Source: Oreocharis arfaki (Eukaryota; Chordata; Aves; Passeriformes; Paramythiidae). From it: a DNA stretch of 64,000 nucleotides. The DNA lies in assembly GCA_013398015.1 (NCBI GenBank), contig VZRR01005727.1, positions 940,719-1,004,718 on the forward strand. Reading direction: 5' to 3'. The notes beneath the pieces are model-generated. The model did not search any database. It had not been told where the DNA came from and saw nothing but the letters and a program-made list of their open reading frames with translations. Positions 39,401-50,032 of this stretch are shown here, piece by piece; position 1 is the stretch's first letter; every line of letters starts with the position of its first letter. A program made the position numbers and the translations under genes.

Positions 39401-41904
39401 GAAGTATATCATCCAAACCCACACTGTAGTGATAAACTCTGCATCTATCTAGAAGAGATTTTTGAATTTCCAGCTTAAAGTAGACATATTATTGAGTCAA
39501 GAGGAGCTGGGACATTCAGTTCCCCCTGGATGCTTCCCTAGTGCTGTGTGTGTCACAAGCCATCTGGGCTGATTAGCCTAAAAGCACAGAATTTCTATGG
39601 CTTCAGGGAATAAATGAAGAAATTATTTGCAATTTAAGGGTTACTCCTGATCCATAAGTTGTTCAGCCACCTCATCAAAGTAAATCCTTATCATCCATCT
39701 CCTCTGGCTAAGAAGCCAAGCCTCCTTGCAGCGAGGACATTGCCAGCATTGCCAGTACATCTTCAATAAAGGCCATTAAAATGCACTCTGCAGAGCAGGA
39801 CCTCAACTCAGCCCAGACTAAGTGCTCATGAAAAACCCAACAATCTGCAGTGAAAAAGGCATTTTAGCAACAACTCGCGACACCAGTGCCCCATGTGACC
39901 AGGGATAAGCAAAAACCCCCACCCTGAGGAGACTTTCTTCAGTTCCTATAGGATATTGTCAGCAGAACTGCTACAGCTGAATCCTCCTTTTAGAACACAG
40001 AATGGCTACTGAGCAAAGTCCAGATCTCTGCAAATCCAGCTACTTTTGATTAAGGAGGAAACAACATTCTCAGAATGTCTTCCAAAATGCACCTACTTGG
40101 TAGCAGTTTAAGAGTGAGCTGGGGTGTGTGTCCCAGAGCTATGAAAAAATGCAAAGACCTTTCCTGACTAGCCAAGCTTCAACTTTGGGACAATTATTCA
40201 ATGCTGCTGGGATTTTACTGTAACATACATGTGTGCAGGTATCCATACATCTACATAATCTGTGTTTATTGCTCCAATTGAGAACACAATACAGGATTTT
40301 AAACCTAATTATCAAAAGCACCATTAGTATTTTGATCTCCTTAGCATCCCTGCTGGCATGGAACTTAACCCTGCCTGAAAGCTTCTAATTAAGAAGATGG
40401 TGCTGCTGTTTACAGCAAATGGTGGCTAAAAGAGAACACTACAACCACTGTTGATATATTTTATCATATTACTTTCTGTAATCTTATATTCCTTCATCTC
40501 TTTTCCATTTTGAGAGATCCACATCTTCTAAAGATTCCAGGCAAGTGATGTTCATCTCAAGACTGATGGCATGATGGCCTTTTATCTAGAGAGCCCGTGC
40601 CAACATTTCCTACTAACTGGTTTATTCCAAATAACCAATCCCTCTTAAAGGATGATCAGGTCCAAAAGTAATGGATTTTACTCCAATGAGCTTTTACACG
40701 AACAGTTCCATTAAACAGGATTACTCATTAGTATAACAATATATTAAATGGGATCATTATGTTAATTGAGACTATTTCTACAGTTTCAACAGCTTTACAG
40801 TTAAAAGACAACACTGGGCAGTTTTCGGAGCCCAAACAGTGATATTTCTATAGTGAAAAGTACTATCCATGAGCAGAAATTAAACCTCACCTTCAAAAAC
40901 AACTTTTCTACTCTAAGTTGTATATTTACATAGACCCTTGGTTGACATTTAGGTTGCTGGTTGTTACTCATGCTCCATTTGTTAGGCCAACACCTCTTCA
41001 GCTTGGAGGCATGTCATTCAAAATAGGCCCACAGAAGTTCAAGCTATGGGATCATTACATACATGAGAAAAAAATCTTGCCAATTTCATTCATTATCAGC
41101 AAACAATGCAAATATTTACTGCCTCTGGCTAACCCAAGAGTTTTGTATATTTCTCCAGAGGAGAGAAATTTACTAAAGTCTCAAGGAATACGGGAAGTGG
41201 CTCTCAACTAAAAAACGTAACACAATGAGAACTTAGATCCAACTTCATTTCACTTTTTATATCTTCATAACAAAAAATTCTATTCCACACTAAATCAAGG
41301 CTCAAAGCCCACAGACATCAAGAACAAACCGGCTATGAACATGAAGTTCTAACCCTTCATGTTGAATCAATTCCCCTGAAAAGTGCTTTGCATCTTTACA
41401 CAACGTACCAGATGGACTACCAGATCGACAATCCTTACCTTAATTTGTTGTCTGGCCTGGACACTAACGCTCTGCTACAGCATAAAGTCCCCATGCAGTT
41501 TTACTTTCTTAAACTGAAGATAAACAGCTCGACCTCCTCCAGCTCAAAGTTAAAGGCTGAGGTTGCCTACGTTTCATTGTGTGCCAAAGTACATTTCACA
41601 GAACGCGAAGTGAACAGCAGGCTCTGGGTGACGAAAGCAAAGTCTCAGTATCATTAAAGTGAAATCACCACAACGTACAGAACATCCCCTTGGTATAAAT
41701 CTCGACAGATCACTGCTAAAGTAGAAATGCCACCATTGTACTTCTTTTCCACCCTCACTATTTTTTTAAACTGTTGTCTTTGAACAAACACACACTGGGT
41801 GCTTTTGCTTCTTCCCCTTTTCAGAGATTAAAACCCTCGAGATACGAAACCTCACGCTACAAGACCTCTGCCACTGAGGCTCGCAGCAGCTGCTCCCAAC
41901 GCAC
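30484..41904 (-). other. Presumed first intron of CCSER2
   Basis: About 11.4 kb between the acceptor of the start-codon exon and the CpG island. It is AT-rich and holds a 12-bp minisatellite at 31341-31378, and I see no coding exon, RNA gene or identifiable transposon. The right boundary is a candidate donor only, because the first exon is not resolved. Confidence 0.5.
31341..31378. repeat. 12-bp minisatellite, about 3 copies
   Basis: The unit GAAGATAAAATC repeats about three times with one substitution (AAAGATAAAATC). Purine-rich simple repeat in the first intron. Confidence 0.9.
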
Positions 41905-41916
41905 CTGCAGGTGCGT
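41899..41916. promoter_or_regulatory. 18-bp perfect palindrome with paired E-boxes and mirrored splice donors
   Basis: The sequence is a perfect inverted repeat of two 9-base halves with no spacer. Its centre holds CACCTG and CAGGTG E-boxes (ZEB/Snail and E-protein type). Each strand also reads CAG|GTGCGT, a good 5' splice site; on the minus strand this is a candidate donor for CCSER2 first exon. Confidence 0.6.
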
Positions 41917-41974
41917 CTCCCCGAACGCCGAATTAAAGGACGCACAAACCACCGCAGAGCCGGCACCGGGGCGC

Positions 41975-42216
41975 NNNNNNNNNNNNNNNNNNNNNNNNNN
42001 NNNNNNNNNNNNNNNNNNNNNNNNNNNNNNNNNNNNNNNNNNNNNNNNNNNNNNNNNNNNNNNNNNNNNNNNNNNNNNNNNNNNNNNNNNNNNNNNNNNN
42101 NNNNNNNNNNNNNNNNNNNNNNNNNNNNNNNNNNNNNNNNNNNNNNNNNNNNNNNNNNNNNNNNNNNNNNNNNNNNNNNNNNNNNNNNNNNNNNNNNNNN
42201 NNNNNNNNNNNNNNNN
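41975..42216. other. Assembly gap (242 N)
   Basis: An unbroken run of N lies in the centre of the CpG island, where sequencing of GC-rich avian DNA often fails. The true length is unknown. The transcription start and part of the first exon of CCSER2 are probably inside it. Open frames drawn through the Ns are meaningless. Confidence 1.
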
Positions 42217-42226
42217 CTGACGTCAG
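42217..42226. promoter_or_regulatory. Perfect palindromic CRE in CpG island
   Basis: CTGACGTCAG begins at the first base after the gap and contains the full TGACGTCA element for CREB/ATF factors. CpG-containing CREs in CpG islands close to a TSS are the typical functional context. Confidence 0.7.
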
Positions 42227-42539
42227 CGCGGCCGCCCCGCCCTGCCCACGGCGGCGGCTGGGCCGGGGCGCATCGTCCTGTGGCACCGCTGCCCTCACCG
42301 GCCCCATCTCCTCCATCGCCCCCTCCGCCGTGCCCCGGCAGCCTCCGGGCGCCTGGCCCAGCGCGGCCGCCGCAGCTCGGCCGTGTCACGCTGCCACGCC
42401 GGGCGGGCAGGGCCCGCGGCCGTCTCTGCCAGCGCGCCCCAGCAGTCGTGGAGCCCGCTGGCAGAACCGAGGGCACATGGGAGTCGTTAAAAGCATTGCA
42501 GGAATGGGCCTGCGGGTGTCCCGGCCCTGCGGCATGGAA

Positions 42540-43118
42540 GGATGGAATGAATCATCGTCAAGGATGGAAGAGACCTCTAAGATCACCCAGTGCAGCCATC
42601 CGCCCAGCACTGCCACTGTAACCGCTGAACCATCACCCAGTGTCAGATCCCGATGACTCCTTAACACCTCCAGGGACGGTGGCCCTACCACCTGCCTGGG
42701 CAACCCATTCCAACGCCCAGCCACCCAAACAATGAAAAATTGTCTTCTAATACCTAGTACGAATCTCCCCTGTTTAAGGCCATTTCCTCCTGTCCTCTCT
42801 GCAGACACGGCGCAAGAGACCGGCCCCACCTCAGTACAACCTGCTTTCAGCGGGCTGTAGAGAGCAATGAGGTGCCCCCCTCAAGCCTCCTCAAGACTGA
42901 ACAACCCCAGCTCCCTCAGCTGTTCCTCACAAGACATGTTTTCTAGCCCTTTCGCAAGCCTTGTTGCCCCTCTCAGGACACGCTCCAACCCCCCAATGTC
43001 CTTTGTAAAGTGGGGGCCCAGAACTGAAGGCAGCACTTGGGGTGCGGCCTCAGCAGTGCCCAGCACAGGGATTGGGATGATCCCTGCCCTGGTCCTGCTG
43101 CCTGCACTACAACAGAGA
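42540..43118 (-). mobile_element. CR1 LINE fragment, 5'-truncated, minus orientation
   Basis: On the plus strand this is the reverse complement of the CR1 3' region. Recognisable avian CR1 phrases include GGAAGAGACCTCTAAGATCA, AACACCTCCAGGGACGGTG, GCCATTTCCTCCTGTCCTCT, GTAGAGAGCAATGAGGTGCC, GAACAACCCCAGCTCCCTCA, ACACGCTCCAACCCCCCAAT and GGTGCGGCCTCAGCAGTGCC. The 3' end of the element faces the CpG island. It contains only the 3' part of the reverse-transcriptase frame and 3' UTR, with indels, so it is inactive. Subfamily not determined. Confidence 0.9.
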
Positions 43119-43740
43119 GCACTCCTAGGGAAAAGGCCTCACGGGGGACCCAGCTGTGTGAAAATCCTAAAGGACTCTTGCAGTCAACCACAGGAGACCA
43201 GGTGCATGCTGGTGCTCACAGAATGAATTGAGAGTTTAATTTCCTCAAATCTTCTGCCTGTGCTAGGAATTAGAAGGCACTGACAGAAGGTTCCGGAAGT
43301 TCCCTGCCAGTGAGGTGGATCACTGAGTCACTGTTTACACCTCAAGGCTCTGCCTTGGGGCTTGTGTTTGTGCATCTGCTGTGGTTTGGAGCCTTCGTGT
43401 TTGTGTTGTCACAGCATTTCAGCATCTCCGTTGCTGTGCTTAAACATTGAGTGTTCAAAGTTTCTTTTCTCTAAGAAGTTTTGATGGCCAATTTTTCTAA
43501 GCTTTTGCCTGCCTGCTTCGCCAGGCTTTCCAGAGGGAGGAAGCCGTGCAGTCTCCCCAGGCTGTGTTTGTGTAGGAATAAAACCAACATCCTGTAATTG
43601 ATAATCTTCATTCACCTCTTGACTAGAAGTTGGGCGTGCACAGATGTCAGCACAGGCACTGCAAGTGCCTCCTCATCTTTCTAGACACAGGGCGTGAAGA
43701 CTTTGGTACATTTGTCCCGTAGGCAGCAGAAAGTTCCTTT

Positions 43741-43759
43741 AAAAAAAAAAAAAAAAAAA
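43741..43759. repeat. Poly-A run (A19)
   Basis: A 19-base adenine run. I could not tie it to a retrocopy: the 60 bases to its left resemble nothing I recognise. Confidence 0.9.
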
Positions 43760-43904
43760 GAAGGAACAAGAAGTGAAGCTTTTATGTGTTTGGTTTTTTT
43801 GCTTAAACTTAAATGTACTGACCACATTAATGCATTTATTCTTAGAAGAATCTGAAGTATAATGACTCCCCTGTGGTACAGGAAAGAGAAAAAAAAAAGG
43901 CAAG

Positions 43905-44010
43905 CAGATAGATTAAATCTCTTGCTTAAAGCTGAAGAGATAGCAAAGCCAGGAAATGAACTCAAATTTCCTCAGCCAGGCATCGGTGCTTTAACCACAC
44001 AATCATCCTT
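43905..44010 (-). mobile_element. MIR-like tRNA-derived SINE relic, minus orientation
   Basis: The plus strand follows the antisense MIR/tRNA-SINE pattern: TCTTGCTTAAAG, then GATAGCAAAGCCAGGAAATG, AACTCAAATTTCCTCAG, and a final GGTGCTTTAACCACACAATC. These correspond to the 'TTGCCCAAGG...', 'GCAGAGCCGGGATTCGAACC' and 'GTGCTCTTAACCACTACACC' segments of MIR as I remember it. It is old and diverged; a related CORE-SINE is possible. Confidence 0.6.
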
Positions 44011-46004
44011 TCTTGCAGTCATTCTCAGCTTCTGGGCATCAACTGCATTAACATAGACTTGGTTTTTCCCTACTTTGTTCATCAAAACAACCTCACCATT
44101 TCCACTGAAATTTCTTCCAAATAACTTTCTTCTCCATTTCCTTCCCCCAGATAAAAGAAATTATATTACAGACTCACTGGGGGAGTTTTATTTCCCACTG
44201 CCCTTCTGCAGGCACTGGTGTGTGTTTCTTCAACACCAATACTTGAAGTCCTCTCTCACAAAGTGATTGTGGAGCTCCCCTGGTGCATCTCTGAGGCACA
44301 GTGGGTGAGATCAAGGCATGAGGATCAGACAGCCAGGAGCACTTGTAACCAGCACAAAGGAGGCACATAAGCTGTGTGTGCTGACCTGGAAGTGGTGGTA
44401 TAACCACATTTTTTAACTCCAGCTCATGCTTTTATAATCTGGAAATAATTATGAAACAGAGCTCTGAAAGAAAACTGCCTATGTAAAAGAAGAAGGCAAC
44501 CTCGAGATATTTTAGGACAGATTGGAGAACCTCCACTACCTGTTTAGGCATATAACAGATTTTCATATGCTTATATAGGCTAAAGATTAAGATCCAGTCT
44601 TGGAGCAGAATTCACAGTTTTTGAAAAAGGAAGCGTTACATACAGAACTCCAGCTTCTGTCTGCTTATCTCAAAAAATGCTATTAACCCTCCTGCTGACA
44701 GACTGCAGACTGACGTCCATCTATGATCAACTGCAGTATCTTTTTCTACCAGTTTATTATCAAATGTTTTCAGCTTGAGGTCTTCACCTTGAATTGATTT
44801 TCTATTAAATTGATTTAAATGGACATTACATTACACTGGGAGATGGACTAAAAGCTTGTTATTATCCCCTCTGCTCACTGACCTGGCAGTGTGCTGCCTC
44901 CAAAACCAGAGACACAGCAGTGGGTGATACCAAGCACCCAGAGAAGAGCTGGATATGCAGTTAGTGATACAGTGATACTCACACAAATATTCTCCCAGCC
45001 CCAGGAGGTCACAGGCCAGTGACTCCGCTCTAGTGGAAAAGGAAAGAAGGATTTCTCAGATTTGACTATGTAACACAGTCCTACACTACAAAATCTGAAC
45101 GGGATATTCCTAATTCTCTGCATTGCAATGAAGCTGAGTTAGTCTGCTTGAGTTAAAATTATCCTCAAAGCAAGGACAGTCTGCTTCCTATATCACTTCA
45201 TAAAAATCATCTTTGCCATGATGGCCATAAAAAAAATCCTTGCTAGGTAGCTCATATGCCATGACTGCTGCACACTGATCTGTTCACAATAATTTCACTT
45301 GTACTTTGTGCATCCACTTTCTGTTACTGCATTCAAACATGTTCTGCTTGTACTCAGATTTTATGCTGATTGATGAGCTGTATTTTCTTTGCATTCTTTC
45401 TAGTTCAAAAGGGCTAAGCACCCAGGTGCCACTGGTTTTTTCCCCCCACATATTAATAATAATTTATTAATTGTGGGCATTTTACTTTTACAGAATACTG
45501 CAGCATGGATTCTCATTAACTCACCACCATTCAAGAAAAGGAAAACATGTGTTAGAATTAGAGACCATATGTTTCTGGGGGGTCTACATGGACTTCTGAT
45601 TAAATGATGACAGTGCATGCAGTTGGATGGTTAGGGGTTGAAATTCTTCATTTCAAAATGTCCCATGATTCTGTAAATTTTTTTCATCAATGGGTATAAA
45701 AAATGAACTTTCATCTGTCTTCCTAATCTGTGTCTCTACAAATAATTTCTTTCATTAAGGAATAAATACATCCCTTATGTTTTGTAAGTTTTACTTCGAC
45801 TCTAAGGAGTCACTGTCTCCAGAATTATGTATTTACTTTTCAACTTCATGTACTTTTTAAGCTATACAGGTAATTTCATTTTTCTACTACCTTAAAAATG
45901 TGGACTAAAATGAATATTTCAAGTTTATGAACTTGTTTGCTGAGTTAATAAGGAAAGCAATGGGCTAATGTCACATAAATACTTAACATGAGTGTGCTCA
46001 TATA

Positions 46005-46060
46005 TTATTAAGATTATATATTATTATTATTATACATGTGTATATGTATTATTTTAATGT
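46005..46060. repeat. ATT/TA-rich simple repeat
   Basis: ATTATTATTATTAT with flanking TATATTA and TGTATATGTA runs; simple sequence. Confidence 0.75.
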
Positions 46061-46868
46061 ATCATATCCACAAGTAATTTTAACTTTGTACCATCCTGCA
46101 ATAAATAATTGTATAAGAATAAAAGGATTCAGTTTGGTGCAAGTTGAGGTCTTTATAGTGGTTCTCCATCACTGCATCTTCTTCCCTTTTTACTTAAGGG
46201 AAAACATAGAGGTGAGCTCAAATTCATTCTGCTGAAATACACGTTTACCTTGTTGCATTTAAGACTAAGTCCTTTGTTTTTCTTATCTTTGAAAAAGAAT
46301 CCAAAATAAGTACTTGAACATTTGATATCTTTTCAGGCCTTAGTGCTATCTACCACTTTCTAAATAATATTTAGTTCATAGGGCAATATTTAAATGAAGA
46401 GCTGTTCATTGCCAGTTGACAGCTGCTTTGTTATTTAAATTAATTGTCTCAGATGTCTACCTTGCAAAGACTGTGTTGCTGTATTTATGGGTTTGGTGAG
46501 CCTTCTTATCCTTCTTTCAGAAAAGTTTTTTTTGGTCAAACTCTTCTTCTGAACATCGCTTAAAGAATACTCAAGCATCAGTCCAGGATGTGCTTTAAGA
46601 ACTGTGATGTGTTATTCTGTTGCCAGCCCTGCTGATGTTCAGAGATGCTCAGGATGCATTACACTGTCTGTTCATTCTGGGAAAAACAGTGAATTTACAC
46701 AGGCCTAAACTGCTCTTATTTTCCAGTGGTGCTGGAGTAGAAACAGCCTGGACCAGTTCAGTAAAATCTGCCATTGAAACCTGCCTCAGGAATTTTTACA
46801 CCTTGCTGCTGCTGTGCTCTTTCTTCTAAGGCTGACCACGCATGATGTTTCAAAACACTACATTAGTC

Positions 46869-46904
46869 TAAATAATTTAGACCTAGTTAGATCTAAATTA
46901 TTTA
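46869..46904. repeat. Inverted repeat, 13-bp perfect arms with 10-nt loop
   Basis: TAAATAATTTAGA at 46869-46881 pairs perfectly with TCTAAATTATTTA at 46892-46904 around CCTAGTTAGA. It could form a hairpin. No flanking duplication or recognisable transposon was seen; a chance AT-rich palindrome or the remains of a MITE are both possible. Confidence 0.8.
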
Positions 46905-48499
46905 AACAGACTAGTTAAACAATTTAAGAAGCGTAGTTAAAGCTGCTTCTAAAATACAGTCTTTGTTTTCTGCACCATCTTCAGCAGCCACATTCCAGCC
47001 ATCCACACATCCACACAAACACAGGAAGCATTTCTAGGCAGTCATTAAAATGGATTCTAAAATCCAAGTGTGCTGTCTTCCATTTCTTCTTAAAGAAGAT
47101 ACTGCTTCTCAGTGTCTGACTGCTAAAACACATTAGTGTATAATATATTTCATTTAAGTCTGATACAGTTTCTTTCTTATTTTTCATTGCAACCTAATTT
47201 GTATTCATGTAGGCTGAAGGGCCAAAGGAATACCAGTACCTAATGTTTCCATTATTCAATGGGATTTTGGGGGATTCTGGAACATAAATAAAGCTCCTTA
47301 TTTCAGCTTGATGTACAGCTATGGAAATTATTTCCTTTTGTATAATAAAAATTTTTTCTAAATCAGGATAGATTAATGTTTTTATTGCATTTTATAACTG
47401 AAAGGTTGACTGATAATCTCGGAACTCAAAAAATAGCCTTTTAACTAGTGACATTGTTAAGGGACTTAATCTGTGTTTGGGATTCTTTCTTTATCTGTGA
47501 AGTCATTCAGTTACACAACAGGAAAGACAACAGTCATGTTTCTAATAATGGCCTTCAGATTTAACAGAATGAGAAAAGTTGACTGGAATTCAATGAAATC
47601 TCAGTAGAAATCGGTAATAAAGATGAAAATGCATTTGCAATTGTATGGCTTATCTTCATGTAAACACTGTCACAAAGGAGCCTGCTTTAAATTAATGCTA
47701 ATCCTGAACTGATTGATGTGGATAATTTGTGGTTTTGCTAATTTTATTATTTAATAACATTCTAAATTCTACAATCCTCCAAATGTTTAATGAAGATGAA
47801 ATGATAGCTTTTTTGTTTGTATAGGCAGTGTCCTCCATTTTACAGTATCATTACAGTTTTTAATCCTGAGATTTGCAGAAGTAGTAATCTACTTAAAATC
47901 AGCACGCAACACAGTGGATAATGGACCAACAGAGCTGTACATATTAAGAAATAAAATGTAAGAGGAAAGAAAGCCTCTAGGAGAAGAATACAGCAAGAGC
48001 ATCGTATTTATGTGTTTTCATTTGGCTGCTCAAAGAACAGCATTCCTGTTAACATGCACCAACAGGGAAGAGTCACAGCTGGAAGGGAAGAACTGAACAT
48101 GATCCTTCTGGGTCTTGTTCAAAACATATTTAGAAAGGACAAGACGCCTGCATGGTGTGGTGACCAAAGGTTCCTACGTGCTGTTGGCAGCCCATTAAAT
48201 ACGATATACAGAGGGCAGATTGGGTCTTGGCACACTCAGTGTCCCCCTCTCTTCGAGGACTGCCAACCGTCTCACCAGCCCTAACAATAGTTTGATTATA
48301 TGATGTTCTCGCAAACCTTTTTTAAAATAAGATACCTGCATTGTCTCCTCATCTGTTTCATTGCAACATTTGCTGTTTTGCTTCAGAGGCTTAAGGAGCG
48401 CCCAGAATTACCTTTAGGAGCTCTAATTTTGTAGATACTGTTTTTACCAGTGATAGATACCCTGTAATCAGTGAGAAACTATATAAGAACAATAGTGAT

Positions 48500-48729
48500 A
48501 TCACAGAATGGTTTGAGTGGGAAGAGACCTTAAAGATCATCTCATTCCAGCCCTGCTGCCATGGGCAGGAACACTTCCCCCTGGACCAAATAGCTCCAAG
48601 CCCCATCCAGCCTGGCCTTGAACACTCCCAGGATTGGAGCATTCTCTGGGCAGCCTGTTCCAGTGCCTCACACAGTTAAGAACTTCTTCCTTATGTCTAA
48701 TCTAAACGTGCTTCTTTCAGTTCAAGAAT
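48500..48729 (-). mobile_element. CR1 LINE 3' fragment, minus orientation
   Basis: The plus strand reads the reverse complement of an avian CR1 3' end: ATCACAGAATGGTTTGAGTG, GACCTTAAAGATCATCTCAT, CCTGCTGCCATGGGCAGG, CCATCCAGCCTGGCCTTGAA and GGCAGCCTGTTCCAGTGCCT. About 230 bases remain and it is heavily 5'-truncated. Its 3' UTR type differs from the copy at 42.5 kb, so it is a separate insertion of a different subfamily. Confidence 0.92.
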
Positions 48730-49904
48730 CCAAACCCAGACAGATTTACAGATTAATCCCACCTTCCTTTCTTAGGGAAAATTCCCACTGATTAGGGAAT
48801 TATATGACAAAAGTATTACATGAAATGCTTTTGCATATTATAAGGAGGCACTAATGATTAAAATATGTCCCTGATCAATTTAATTATCTACTTCTCAGTG
48901 GAGATAGATAAGAGAGATCACAGGAAAGAAAACAGATCCTGCACTGTAGCTGTACTTCACAGGGATTCTGGCAACAGCAACCTGAAATGATGAGGCTACA
49001 AATCCTCCTGGAGAGCAAAGTCACAGCTCAGTCTCTGGCCTGATAGATGCAGACCATGTTCCACCTCCTTGAGCTTGGCTCCTCTCTCATCCCACCGAGC
49101 AGCCCCTGCTGCCTGTGCAGCACAGGCCAGTCCTTGGCTGAGCAGTTGCTTTTTGAGCAGTCACGCCCTGTGCAGGATTCCAGCTTTCCAGAAGCTGGCA
49201 CAGAGAATACTTCCTGCCTGCTCAGATAAACTGGCAAGACGTTTCAAGAGGATTCATATATTTTTCAAGTCTTGATTCATAGCCGAATCAGACTGCAGAG
49301 AGGAATTGACTCTAAGTGATGTTGTTTCCATGAATATCATGCTGGTTTTTTGTATGCAACTAATTAGTTTCAATTAACTTGAAGAAAAATACAAGCAGAC
49401 TGTTCCAGTAGCACACAGAGGTTTCAAAATACAGGTCAGGACTAAAAATAGTTTTATTCCATGTAAATATTTGACCCTAATCTTTCTTGTCTGAACATGT
49501 CGAAGCATCAGAAGATAAAAAATGAAAGCTGCAATTCCATTACATTTGCAGTATTAAATGGCAACGAAAACCAAAGATCAGATTAAAAGATGCAATTGCT
49601 TTTCCTGTGGGCACATGGCAGTAACATGTGCACTGAGAAGTGAGCTGACCTTATCCCAAATTATGTGTGACCAAGCAGTAATTAACTGAATAACAATGTT
49701 TCAGAGCTCCACTGGAACATCAAGGACAGTCACACTATATGCACAAAATCATAGCAGCTTGGAAAATCATGAGATATTATCTCACAAAATGTTTTATAAG
49801 AATCCTGTTCTTCTTTGATGCTTACTCCATCCCTCCAGTTTTATTAACTCTGGTTACTCAGGAAAGCAGTGCTTACATATGGACATGTATACAAATAAGA
49901 ATAT

Positions 49905-50032
49905 ATCTCTATAAAATGTAACTTTTACATATACCTTCCTTTCATGTATCTGTGTACGTGTGTATAAATAGATGTGTACGTATGTACACATATACATACA
50001 TATGTAGTACATATGTGGAGATATAAAAAATA
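49905..50032. repeat. Alternating TA/TG/CA-rich tract
   Basis: The tract is built from TATATC, GTGTACGTGTGTATA, TGTACGTATGTACACATATA and CATACATATGTAGTACATATG, strongly alternating pyrimidine-purine with several nested palindromes. Such sequence is variable in length and can adopt Z or cruciform forms. Confidence 0.75.

Larger units (their letters stand above)
41880..42480 (-). promoter_or_regulatory. CCSER2: CpG-island promoter of CCSER2 (interrupted by a gap)
   Basis: Both sides of the N gap are GC-rich and full of CpG in a window otherwise AT-rich and CpG-poor. The right side carries a perfect CRE at 42218-42225, GC boxes (CCGCCCCGCCC from about 42230) and runs of CGG/GCC. The location, about 11 kb upstream of the start-codon exon, fits a non-coding first exon. 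Candidate minus-strand donors are CAG|GTGCGT at 41904 (left of the gap) and CCG|GTGAGG at 42298 (right of the gap). The former would leave the CRE upstream of a TSS inside the gap and is my preference. Possible bidirectional activity cannot be judged. Confidence 0.7.
43119..48499. other. Intergenic region right of CCSER2 promoter
   Basis: No convincing coding exon. Contents seen are a poly-A run at 43741-43759, a MIR-like SINE at about 43905-44010, an AT-rich tract near 46005-46060 and an inverted repeat at 46869-46904. Open frames of 60-97 codons have no recognisable similarity. Confidence 0.6.

Noticed and set aside
41766..42621. Long open frames on both strands through the N gap
   Set aside because: They are open only because the Ns give no stops; the flanks are GC-rich promoter sequence and CR1, with no protein similarity.
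42386..43226. Open frames at 42.4-43.2 kb as a gene next to the promoter
   Set aside because: The sequence is CR1 3' region with indels; the frames do not give an intact reverse transcriptase.
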